Shown: piece after piece, positions 1-10,233 of the stretch | How the letters are laid out: each line of letters opens with the position of its first letter | Numbering within the stretch: position 1 is the first letter of the stretch | Assembly: GCA_902791215.1 (NCBI GenBank) | Contig: CADAUZ010000011.1 | Coordinates: 1-64,000, forward strand | DNA: 64,000 nucleotides | Reading direction: 5' to 3' | DNA from: Oscillospiraceae bacterium | Lineage (GTDB): Bacteria > Bacillota > Clostridia > Oscillospirales > Oscillospiraceae | Notes under the pieces: generated by a model | Told to the model about the DNA's origin: nothing | The model's input: only the letters and a program-made list of their open reading frames with translations | Databases searched by the model: none | Program-made: the position numbers and the translations under genes

Positions 1-420
1 CACGTCCGCCCAGTCGCCGTATCGGTTGCCGGGCCTGCCGTTTTCGTCGTGGTAGAAGTATTCCGGGTGGGTTTTGTACAGCACCGAGTCGGGCGAGGTG
101 TGGTTATACACCACGTCGATCATGACCTTCATACCGCGCGCGTGGATCTCGTCGACGAGGGCCTTAAAGTCTTCCATGGTGCCGTAGGCGGGGTTTACAT
201 CGCGGTAATCCCGGTTTGCGTAGGGGCAGCCGAGGCTCCCCTTCTTGCCCTCCACGCCGATGGGATGGATGGGCATGAACCAGATGATGTCCGTGCCGAG
301 GGAGCGGATGCGGTCGAGATCGGGGATCACGGCGCGGAAGGTCCCCTCCGGCGTGTGCGCGCGGACGTATACGGAATAAATGACCTGCGTCTGCAAGCCG
401 CGGTCGGTGTCGTGAGCCAT
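1..420 (-). CDS. Alpha-amylase family (GH13) glycoside hydrolase, N-terminal part
   Basis: The 140 visible residues are the start of a GH13 (beta/alpha)8 barrel; the rest runs off the left edge. The N-terminus lacks a signal peptide, so a cytoplasmic enzyme acting on maltodextrin or glycogen-like alpha-glucans is likely. Conserved region I is visible as DVVYNHT at about residues 106-112, and the preceding stretch (SLGTDIIWFMPIHPIG) is the typical beta-2/alpha-2 segment. The ATG at 420 is preceded by a strong GGAGG about 7 bases upstream. The catalytic Asp/Glu/Asp regions lie outside the window, so the subfamily cannot be set. It diverges from the glycosyltransferase at 550. Confidence 0.88.
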   Translation of the reverse strand, partial: MAHDTDRGLQTQVIYSVYVRAHTPEGTFRAVIPDLDRIRSLGTDIIWFMPIHPIGVEGKKGSLGCPYANRDYRDVNPAYGTMEDFKALVDEIHARGMKVMIDVVYNHTSPDSVLYKTHPEYFYHDENGRPGNRYGDWADV

Positions 421-476
421 ATGAATTACCTCCAAAAAAGATGGTCATGCAGTGCGCTGAGACAAGCAAGCATGGC

Positions 477-505
477 TTGCTATTTTCCAACGCAAATAGT
501 ATACT
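477..505 (+). promoter_or_regulatory. Putative sigma-A promoter for the glycosyltransferase
   Basis: TTGCTA (477-482), a 17-base spacer and TATACT (500-505) lie about 45 bases upstream of the GTG start at 550. A short palindrome (AGCAAGC-ATG-GCTTGCT, about 464-481) overlaps the -35 box and could be an operator. That role is inference. Confidence 0.5.
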
Positions 506-549
506 GAAATGGTCGAATAAGCTGCGTTGACTCAAAGGAGTGGTTTTGC

Positions 550-1530
550 GTGCCGCTTATCAGTGTTATTGTGCCTGTCTATAGGGTAGACGCGTATTTG
601 GAGCGCTGTGTCGACAGTCTTCTCAATCAGAGTATGCGCGAGATTGAAATCATACTGATTGATGACGGCTCGCCCGACAAATGCGGTACGATCTGTGACC
701 GCTATGCCGCGCAGGACACAAGAGTGCGCGTCATCCATCAGGAGAACGCCGGGCTGTCTGCAGCACGAAATGCGGGGCTGGACCGCGCGCAAGGCGAATG
801 GATCATGTTCGTCGACAGCGACGACTGGGTCGAGCTGGATTTCTGCCGTCTGCCCTACGAGGCAGCTCTCGCGCACCAAGCAGATCTGGTGATGTTTGGA
901 ACCATATCGCATAAGAAAACCGGGGAAATCGTTTTTTCTCATGTGGAAGAAGGCCTCCTCAGCAAAGATGACGCAATCACATACGCGGTAAAGAAAAGCA
1001 TTGCGGTATGGAAAAAGCTTTATCACAGCTCGCTTTTTCGTGAAATACGCTTTCCGGAGGGCTACGTATTTGAGGACATCTTCGTCACACCAAAACTCGT
1101 CCACGCTGCCCGATCCGTTTACCGTCTGGATGCCTGTCTGTATCACTACGCTTACCGGGCCGACAGCATCTGCCATGCCAGAGAGCCCCGTTCGCGAAGG
1201 GATTATCTCGTTATGAAAAGTGCGCAGATTCGTGATCTTTCGTGCTGGGGCTATGCCGATCTTGCCCGGGAGTCTATGCAGAACCTCAGTCTCATATATC
1301 TGATCCGGCTCGGGCGCTTTGCGGAAGACTCCGCACTCCACATGGAGACGCTGCGCCGCATACGCCGGTTTCCGTCGGGTTGGACCTGGAAGAAAAAAAT
1401 GATATTCGTCCTTTTTCGAGTTTCTCCGCGGCTTTTCGACAGCGTGTGCATTCTCTCAGGCAGACGTCTTCCGCCGGTTGATACGATAAGAAGCCCTTCC
1501 GTTGAAAGACAAGAAACCGTGCAACAGTAA
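550..1530 (+). CDS. Family 2 glycosyltransferase
   Basis: A 326-residue GT-A fold glycosyltransferase that probably adds a sugar to a cell-surface polysaccharide or lipid carrier in the cytoplasm. The N-terminus MPLISVIVPVYRVDAYLERC, the nucleotide-binding DDGSPD (about 37-42) and the DxD-like DSDDW (about 96-100) are diagnostic of GT2. The start is a GTG at 550, served by AAAGGAG at 534-540. The C-terminal 100 residues are basic and aromatic with no clear membrane helix. It stands alone, not in a polysaccharide cluster, and its codon use is AT-richer than that of neighbours such as pyk, which fits transfer. Donor and acceptor cannot be predicted. Confidence 0.9.
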   Translation: MPLISVIVPVYRVDAYLERCVDSLLNQSMREIEIILIDDGSPDKCGTICDRYAAQDTRVRVIHQENAGLSAARNAGLDRAQGEWIMFVDSDDWVELDFCRLPYEAALAHQADLVMFGTISHKKTGEIVFSHVEEGLLSKDDAITYAVKKSIAVWKKLYHSSLFREIRFPEGYVFEDIFVTPKLVHAARSVYRLDACLYHYAYRADSICHAREPRSRRDYLVMKSAQIRDLSCWGYADLARESMQNLSLIYLIRLGRFAEDSALHMETLRRIRRFPSGWTWKKKMIFVLFRVSPRLFDSVCILSGRRLPPVDTIRSPSVERQETVQQ

Positions 1531-1547
1531 CATGAAATTACAGCATC

Positions 1548-1580
1548 AAAACGGCAGTCATTTCGGACTGCCGTTTTGTT
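1548..1580. terminator. Bidirectional intrinsic terminator
   Basis: A 12-bp stem (AAAACGGCAGTC at 1548-1559 with GACTGCCGTTTT at 1566-1577) sits between the converging glycosyltransferase and pyk genes. The flanking A and T runs let it serve both strands. Confidence 0.85.
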
Positions 1581-1596
1581 TACGGATTTCCGTTTT

Positions 1597-3012
1597 TTAC
1601 GAAATCGTCTCGATCCGGATGACGTTGGTATTCCCGCTCTGGCCGGAGGTGTTGCCGCCGGTCATGACGACCGTGTCGCCGTCATTGAGGTTCAGCACGC
1701 GCTTTGCCTCCTTGAGGGCAAAGTAGTTGAGCACGTCCATGCTCGGAAACTGCTCCGTCAGAAGCGGCAGCACGCCCCAGGAGAGGGCCAGCTTGTACCA
1801 GGCGCGCTCGCCGGTGGCAAGGCCGAGGATGGTGATGGGCGCGCGGAAGCGGGAGACCATGCGCACGGTCAGGCCGCTGATGGAGGTGACGACGATGGCC
1901 TTGGCCTCCAGGTCGATGGCCATGGTGCAGGCCGCGTGGGAGATGGCGTCGACGCGGTTGTGGATGGCGAAGCTCTGGGTCTGGAAGAGACGGCAGTAGT
2001 CGATGTGGCGCTCGGTCTCCTCGGCGATCTCGCTCATGACGCGCACGGCGTCGACGGGGTACTTGCCGGCGGCGGACTCGCCCGAGAGCATGATGGCGCT
2101 CGTGCCGTCGTAGACGGCGTTTGCCACGTCGCTGATCTCGGCGCGGGTGGGACGGGGGTTCGTGATCATGCTCTCGAGCATTTCGGTCGCGGTGATGACG
2201 CGCTTGCCGAGCATGCGGCACTTGGTGATGAGGTACTTCTGAATGGCGGGCAGCTCCGTAAACGGCACCTCGACGCCGAGGTCGCCGCGGGCGACCATGA
2301 TGCCCTCGCACACCGAGCAGATCTCGTCGATGTTGTCCACGCCCGACTGGTTCTCGATCTTGGCGATGACGTCGATGTCCCCGCCGCCGTTTGCCTTGAG
2401 GAACTTCTTGAGATCGACGATGTCCTGCTTGCAGGAGACGAAGGAGGCGGCGACGAAGTCCACGCCGTTTTCGATGCCGAACAGGAGGTCCGCCCGGTCC
2501 TGATCGCTCATGTAGGCCTGGCGCATGACCTTGCCGGGGAAGCTCATGCTCTTGCGGTCGGACAGCACGCCCCCGGTGATGACCTTGCAGCGGATCTCCG
2601 TGCCCTCGATGGCGGTGACCTCGAAGATGACAAGGCCGTTGTTGACGAGGACGCGGTCGCCGACATTGAGGTCGTCGGCAAGCCCGGCGTAGCTTACGGA
2701 GACGATGGTCTCGTCGCCCTCGACCTCGCGGGTGGTGAAGGTGAAGTCGTCCCCGTCCCTGAGGGTGATCTTGCCGTTTTTGAAGGTGCGGATGCGGTAC
2801 TCGGGGCCCTTGGTGTCGAGCATGATGGCGATGGGCAGCTTGAGCTCGGCGCGGACCGCCTTGATCATGTCGATCTTTTTCTGGTGCTCCTCATGGGTTC
2901 CGTGGGAGAAATTCAGGCGGGCGACGTTCAGGCCCTGCTGGCACATGGCCCGGAACACGGCGGGATCTTCGCTGGACGGGCCGATGGTGCAGATGATCTT
3001 GGTCTTCCTCAT
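1597..3012 (-). CDS. pyk: Pyruvate kinase
   Basis: Transfers phosphate from phosphoenolpyruvate to ADP, the last step of glycolysis, in the cytosol. It is 471 residues long, like E. coli PykF, and lacks the extra PEP-utiliser C-terminal domain found in the Bacillus enzyme. It starts MRKTKIICTIGPSS. The active-site lysine stretch (IAKIENQSGVDNIDEI), the ARGDLGVEVP substrate loop and the RPTRAEISDVANAV segment are all present. The ATG overlaps the TGA of the upstream cyclic-di-GMP gene (ATGA at 3009-3012), with GGAGG about 9 bases before it inside that gene. This means translational coupling to a signalling protein, an unusual partner for pyk. Confidence 0.97.
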   Translation of the reverse strand: MRKTKIICTIGPSSEDPAVFRAMCQQGLNVARLNFSHGTHEEHQKKIDMIKAVRAELKLPIAIMLDTKGPEYRIRTFKNGKITLRDGDDFTFTTREVEGDETIVSVSYAGLADDLNVGDRVLVNNGLVIFEVTAIEGTEIRCKVITGGVLSDRKSMSFPGKVMRQAYMSDQDRADLLFGIENGVDFVAASFVSCKQDIVDLKKFLKANGGGDIDVIAKIENQSGVDNIDEICSVCEGIMVARGDLGVEVPFTELPAIQKYLITKCRMLGKRVITATEMLESMITNPRPTRAEISDVANAVYDGTSAIMLSGESAAGKYPVDAVRVMSEIAEETERHIDYCRLFQTQSFAIHNRVDAISHAACTMAIDLEAKAIVVTSISGLTVRMVSRFRAPITILGLATGERAWYKLALSWGVLPLLTEQFPSMDVLNYFALKEAKRVLNLNDGDTVVMTGGNTSGQSGNTNVIRIETIS

Positions 3013-6000
3013 GGTTTGATTCCTCCGATTTTATTGTTATTTTTCAAAAATTTCTTGTTCTCGTACATATCCGCGTCGGCGCGCTCGAAGACATCCTGGA
3101 AGCGGGTGTCCCGGCCGGGGACATAGTCCGCCATGCCGCAGGCGACCACCGCCTCCTCCGGGGCGCGGCGCGCGGCATTGAGGGCACGGAAGCTCTCCTT
3201 CAGCTCCCGGCGGTGCTCATAGTCCTGGCCGGTGAGGACGGCGGCAAACTCGTCCCCGCCGATGCGGTAGACCGGGCTGTGCTGGAAGGTCTTGCAGACG
3301 AGCGTGCAGCCGTCGCAGATGTAGCTGTCCCCCGCCGCGTGGCCCATGGTGTCGTTGATGGTCTTGAGGTCGTTGAGGTCAAAGACCGCCACGGCGAAGG
3401 GCGCGGCTTTGTTTTCCTCGATGCCGGCATCCCACTGCATTTCCGCCTCCACAAAGACGCGCTTGCTCTTGACGCCGGTGAGCCCGTCGCGGCTGGCAAG
3501 CTCGGTGGCCTTCTGCAGGGCCCTGGCCTGGGCCTGCTCGCGGCGGACGTGCTCGTCGATGTTTCGCAGGCCGAGGACGATGTGCGTATCGTCCCGGTCC
3601 GCCATGCGGCTGGCCTTCATGTGGATATAGGTGGGCACGCCGTTCATCAGGTAGCGGTAATCCATGGTATAGCTGCCGTTTTCCCGCAGCAGCTCCAGCA
3701 GATGCTCCTTGTCGAACAGCTTTCTCACCTGCTCGCGGCTCTCCTCGCAGACGTTTGCGAAGATGCTCTCACGGCTGGTGTCGAAGAAATTTTCACGCCC
3801 CTGCTCCAGATACAGCTCCATGTCGGATTCGGTGGGCCGGTACTCGATATAGCGGTCGGTTTTGGTGTCGATGTAGAAGATGAGGAAATAGTCCGACGAG
3901 AGCGCCTGCGCCACCGACGAACGCACCATCGCCGCCTTTCGGCGCTGCACCTCGGCGTTGATGTTGCTGGTGCCGATGACGATGTGGCGGTCGTCCAGGC
4001 GCGCGGCCTTCATCATGACGTACTTCGGCCCGCCCTCCATGAGCATGCGGTAAGTAATGGAGAAGCTGCCGTTGTTGTCCACCTCATGCAGGACGTTTTC
4101 TTTTGTAAAAACCTCCAGGAAGCCGGGCACATCCTCGGCGCTGGTAAAGCGCGGGATATTGCGGCGGCTGAGATTGAAGAAGTCCTCGCCCTGCTTTTCG
4201 ATGCCGATCTTGTTGAAATCGTCCCCGGCCCTGTACTCGATGAAGTAGTCCGTCTCCACATCCACATAGTAGATGATGAAGTAGTCCTGGGCCAGGGCCT
4301 TGGCAAGCGCGGCGAAGTCCGGCGTGATGCCGCCCGGCAGCGCCGCCTCGAGACCGGCGGGCCGGTCCCGCCGCTCGATCAGAAAGCGCTCGAACTCCCC
4401 GGCGGGGACGGGCTTTGAGAAATAGTAGCCCTGCACGATATCACAGCCCATGGCCCGCAGGGCATGGAGCTGCTCGGCGGTCTCCACGCCCTCGGCGATA
4501 ACGGGCACGGCGAGAGACCCGGCAAGCTCGATGATAAGCTCCAGCATGCGGGTGTCGCGGCGCTGGGCAAAGGCGTTGCGGATAAACTGCATGTCCAGTT
4601 TCAAGGCGTCGATGGGCAGGGTGGAGAGCATATTCAGGGACGAATAGCCCGTGCCGAAGTCGTCCATCTCCACCCGGAAGCCCAGCCTGCGCAGGGCCGT
4701 GACGGTCTGGATGATCTGGTCGGAGTCCTGCGTATAGGCAGACTCCGTGATCTCCAGCAGCAGCTCCTGCGCCGTCAGCCCGTATTCCCGCAGAAGTTCG
4801 GTGAAGATATCCACAAGGCCGGGGTCGAGCATGTCCACCCGCGACACGTTCACCGACACCGGCACGCAGAAGCCGAGGCGTTCCTTCCAGTCCCGAAGCT
4901 GCGCGGCGGTCTCCCGCCAGACGAAGCGGTCCAGGGTCTCGATGAGGCCGTTTGCCTCAAAAAGCGGAATAAACACGCCCGGGCTGACCATGCCGAGCTT
5001 CGGATGCCGCCAGCGCACCAGGGCCTCGGCGCTGGTGAGGAAGGGGGTCTTCCGGCGGATATCGAACTTGGGCTGATACCAGACCTCAAACTGCCGCTCG
5101 TCGACGGCGGCGTGGAAGTCCTCGATCAGCTGCTCGTCATAAAGCTCCTTTTTATGCAGCTTCTCGTCGTAAAAGCCGATGGCGTGGCTGAAGCTCAGGC
5201 GCACGGAGTCGGCGGCGATCTGGGCCCGGTCGAAGCGGCGCTCGATGTTGAGGGCCTTGTCCACGTTTTCATATACGCCCATGCGCAGGCGGATGCGGCT
5301 GCCCGGCCCGTCGCTGGCCGCGAGGCTGTCGGAGGCCCCGTTCAGGATGGCGCGGTAGTCACGGCCATGGGGGCAGTAGACCAGGAAGGTGTCCGATTCG
5401 CGCCGGCACACGATGCCGCCCTCGTCGCGCACCATATCCCGCACCCGCCCGCCGACGCAGCGCAGGACGGCGTCACCGTACGCGGTGCCGAAGCGCTCGT
5501 TGATCATGCGGAAGTGATTGATGTCGATGACGATGGCGTCCATGGGCGTTTCCGGGTGGTACTGGTCGAGCTGCTCGGCGTAGCGATAGAAATACTCCCG
5601 GCTGTAAAGGCCCGTGAGCACATCCCGCTCGGTGGAGAGGATGATCTGTCTGTCCTCGACAAGCTCGATGGTGCGCAGCACCCTCGCCCGGATCACGTCC
5701 GGCTGGGGGTAGGGCTTGGAGATAAAATCGATGGCGCCGAGGATGAGGCACTCCGCCTCCGCCGCGTGGTCGGCGGTGACGACGATAATGGGGATCTGCG
5801 CGATGGCGGGGTCCTCCTTTTTCACGCGCAGAAGCTCGATGCCGTTCATGCCCGGCATCATCAGGTCCAGCAGCACCATGGACAGGGTCTGCCCGTGCCG
5901 CCGCATCAGCTCCAGCGCCTCCACGCCGTCGCAGGCATAGAGCAGCTCGTAGTCCTCCTCCAGTATATGGCCCAGCAGCTCGCGGTTGATGCTCTCGTCG

Positions 6001-6062
6001 TCGGCGATCAGGATTTGCCGCTTGCCGTTGGCAGAGTGAAATTATTCATGACTTTTAAACAT
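3009..6062 (-). CDS. REC-GGDEF-EAL-PAS-like x2-GGDEF cyclic-di-GMP signalling protein, frame interrupted at codon 7
   Basis: A roughly 1017-residue response regulator that should both make and degrade c-di-GMP. In order: REC domain (about 8-130; acidic DDE at 21-23, acceptor Asp near 66 in LLDLMMPG), degenerate GGDEF (RESDT near 222), EAL phosphodiesterase (about 325-565), two related PAS-like repeats (about 585-710 and 715-840) and an intact C-terminal GGDEF. The EAL domain keeps EALVRW, NVS, EITE, DDFGTG, LKLD, EGVE and QGYYF, so it should be active. The best start is the ATG at 6062, 9 bases after GGAGG, but it reads MFKSHE and then TAA (6044-6042) before the REC domain. A second ATG at 6049 is in another frame and also stops early. 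The first usable in-frame start downstream is GTG 5924, which loses the acidic pocket. It is therefore a recent nonsense or frameshift allele, a sequence error, or translated from a non-standard start. Confidence 0.85.
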
Positions 6063-6162
6063 TTTGTTTTTCCTCCGTCCAGTTGCGAAGGGTACATTTT
6101 TACAAATAACAGCATACCATATTTCCCCGCGCATTACCAGTATGATCGGCGGATTTCCCCAC

Positions 6163-6191
6163 AAAAAATGCGCCCCGGAAATCCGGGGCGC
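6163..6191 (-). terminator. Intrinsic terminator after ftsH
   Basis: A 10-bp GC stem (GCGCCCCGGA at 6170-6179 with TCCGGGGCGC at 6182-6191) is followed on the minus strand by six T residues (6168-6163). It ends the gdpP-to-ftsH operon. Confidence 0.9.
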
Positions 6192-6204
6192 CAAAACGTC
6201 TGTG

Positions 6205-8268
<2,064 letters not shown>

Positions 8269-8314
8269 ATTATAGTCACTTCCTTATATATAGCTGGGGA
8301 AAGGGGAATGCGGT

Positions 8315-8848
8315 TTACGAATAAATCTCCGGCTTCAAAATGCCGATGTAGGGCAGGTTCCGGTAGTGCTCGTTGTAGTCGAGGCCGTAACCCACCACGA
8401 AGGCGTCCGGCACCTCGAAGCAGGAGTAGTCGGCGTAGATGTCGGCCTTGCGGCGGGAGGGCTTGTCCATCAGCGTCGCGATAGTGATGGAGGCGGGGCG
8501 GCGGTTCATGAGGTAGCCCTTGAGGTAGCTCAGCGTCACGCCGGAGTCCAGAATGTCCTCCACGATGATGATGTGGCGGCCCTCGATGTCCTCGCTCAGG
8601 TCCTTGTTGATCTTCACCGCGCCCGTGGAGCTTGTGCCGCTGTAGGAGGAGACGGCCATGAAGTCCATGGAGCACTTGATGTCCACATGGCGCATCAGGT
8701 CCGCCATGAAGATGAAGCAGCCCTTGAGGACGCCGACGAAGATGGGGTCCTTGTCCTTGAAGTCCTCGGTGATTTTGCGGCCGACCTCGGCCACATGCTT
8801 CTCGATCTCTTCCTCACTGATGAGCACTCTTTCGATGTCTTTATTCAT
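8315..8848 (-). CDS. hpt: Hypoxanthine phosphoribosyltransferase
   Basis: Salvages hypoxanthine and guanine with PRPP to give IMP and GMP. The 177-residue product carries the PRPP-binding motif HIIIVEDILDSGVTL, the flexible-loop segment AVSSYSGTSSTG, and the C-terminal YGLDYNEHYRNLPYIG that is standard for the family. The start at 8848 (MNKDIERV) is chosen over an in-frame ATG 36 bases upstream because AGGAG lies 8 bases before it. In Bacillus the gene is essential and sits beside tilS and ftsH, as it does here. Confidence 0.96.
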   Translation of the reverse strand: MNKDIERVLISEEEIEKHVAEVGRKITEDFKDKDPIFVGVLKGCFIFMADLMRHVDIKCSMDFMAVSSYSGTSSTGAVKINKDLSEDIEGRHIIIVEDILDSGVTLSYLKGYLMNRRPASITIATLMDKPSRRKADIYADYSCFEVPDAFVVGYGLDYNEHYRNLPYIGILKPEIYS

Positions 8849-8878
8849 CTGGTATCTCCTGAATTGTTTTATCACCCA

Positions 8879-8944
8879 TGTCATTCTGAGGCATGAAATG
8901 CCGAAGAATCTTTATTAGATCCTTCGTTTCGCTCAGGATGACAG
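8879..8944. repeat. R1 inverted-repeat element (copy 1)
   Basis: Left arm TCATTCTGAG...GAAGAATC and right arm GATCCTTCGTTTCGCTCAGGATGACA face each other. Related copies are at 33457-33593, 48736-48810 and a half copy at 58209-58241. This copy overlaps the 3' end of tilS and encodes its last residues. Confidence 0.8.
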
Positions 8945-10233
8945 AGTGGGGTAATCCTTATTTTCAGGGCCCGGTCGCCCGGTTCCGGCACGGCGCGCTC
9001 GTCGAGGGCGAGGCCGCAAACGAAAAGCGGTCCGTCATGATCGCGCAGGATGAGGCACGCATCACGCATGCGGCGGGTATAGCCCGCCTCCTTGAACAAC
9101 GCGCTCAGGCGCTTGCTCACACCGCGTCCCTTCGGACGGATGCTGTCGCCCGCTCGTCTGCCCGAGCACAGGAGATCGGTCCCTACTATCTCATATTTCA
9201 GATAAAAAGTCTTGAACAGGTCGTGAATTTCTCCGTTATAAACGCATTCCCGCGTCTCGATGCGAAGCCCGAGCTCGGGGATTTCCAGGCTCCCGCCCGG
9301 AATGAGCCGCCGCTCGGGGATGGAAAAGGCTTCCTCTCCGTTCATATACAGCCGTCCCTGCTCCCGCCGAAAAACGCGGCCCGGAATCTCCAGAAGCCCG
9401 TACTCGCTGCCCCGGGCAAAGTCCAGCACGGCGTCGCAGCGCTCCATGCTGAGACCGGGGAACAGTGCCCGGATCACCCGCGAGGCGACAGCCGGGTGCA
9501 GGGCGCGGAGGGAATCGAGCGGCAGGCTTTCGTCTTGCAGCTCCCGCCCGAGATACTCCCGCGCAAGCGTCGAGAAATACGCCTCGTCCCGCTCCGCAAG
9601 TCTCGCTGTCCGCTCCGCCGCCTCGGAAAAGCGGGGGTTGATTTCCTTTAACAGCGGCATCACGCGGTGGCGGATGAGGTTTCGGGTATAATCGTCGCTT
9701 TCGTTGCTGCTGTCCTCCACATGAGGGACCTTGTTTTCCCGCAGATACGCCTCGATCTCGGCGCGGGAGACATGCAGCAAAGGCCGCAGGAGCTTTCCCC
9801 GGCTCTGGGGGATGCCGCACAGCCCCGCCGTGCCGCTGCCGCGGATGAGATTGAAAAGCAGCGTCTCGGCGTTGTCGTCCAGGTTGTGGGCGGTGAGGAT
9901 GCGGTCGGCGCCGTAAGCCTCCGCCGTTTTATACAGGAAGTCATAGCGCAGCTCACGGGCCGCCTCCTCGAGGCTCAGGCCGTTTTGCTCAGCGTACTCA
10001 GGCGCGTCGCCGTGCCCGAGGACGAAGGGGATGCCGTGCTCCAGACACCAGGACTCCACGAAGCGCGCGTCCCGCAGGGATTCCTCGCCGCGTATGCCGT
10101 GCTCGAAGTGGGCACACGTCACGTCATACCCCTGCGCCCAGACAAGGTGCAGCAGGCACATGGAGTCGGCCCCGCCGGACACCGCGCACACGACGCGCTC
10201 TCCCCGGGGCGGCAGGGCATCAGTCATCCTCAT
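8881..10233 (-). CDS. tilS: tRNA(Ile)-lysidine synthetase
   Basis: Converts C34 of the CAU-anticodon tRNA(Ile2) to lysidine, so that it reads AUA and is charged with isoleucine. The 450-residue protein has the PP-loop AVSGGADSMCLLHL at about 17-30, the TilS insertion region, and a C-terminal substrate-binding domain (about 365-425). The ATG at 10233 overlaps the end of dnaB by 14 bases, with GGAG 7 bases upstream. The last roughly 20 residues (CHPERNEGSNKDSSAFHASE) are encoded by repeat element R1, so insertion of the repeat has replaced the natural stop and added a tail. Confidence 0.96.
   Translation of the reverse strand: MRMTDALPPRGERVVCAVSGGADSMCLLHLVWAQGYDVTCAHFEHGIRGEESLRDARFVESWCLEHGIPFVLGHGDAPEYAEQNGLSLEEAARELRYDFLYKTAEAYGADRILTAHNLDDNAETLLFNLIRGSGTAGLCGIPQSRGKLLRPLLHVSRAEIEAYLRENKVPHVEDSSNESDDYTRNLIRHRVMPLLKEINPRFSEAAERTARLAERDEAYFSTLAREYLGRELQDESLPLDSLRALHPAVASRVIRALFPGLSMERCDAVLDFARGSEYGLLEIPGRVFRREQGRLYMNGEEAFSIPERRLIPGGSLEIPELGLRIETRECVYNGEIHDLFKTFYLKYEIVGTDLLCSGRRAGDSIRPKGRGVSKRLSALFKEAGYTRRMRDACLILRDHDGPLFVCGLALDERAVPEPGDRALKIRITPLCHPERNEGSNKDSSAFHASE

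Noticed and set aside
1576..3126. A 516-codon open frame on the plus strand opposite pyk
   Set aside because: It is antisense to a fully conserved pyruvate kinase and its composition (runs of G, D, V, A, L) is what GC-rich third positions create. Similar long antisense frames occur opposite almost every gene here.
6042..6044. Selenocysteine or pyrrolysine recoding at the interrupted codon
   Set aside because: The codon is TAA; selenocysteine needs TGA and pyrrolysine TAG. Residue 7 also precedes the folded REC domain, so no special residue is expected there.
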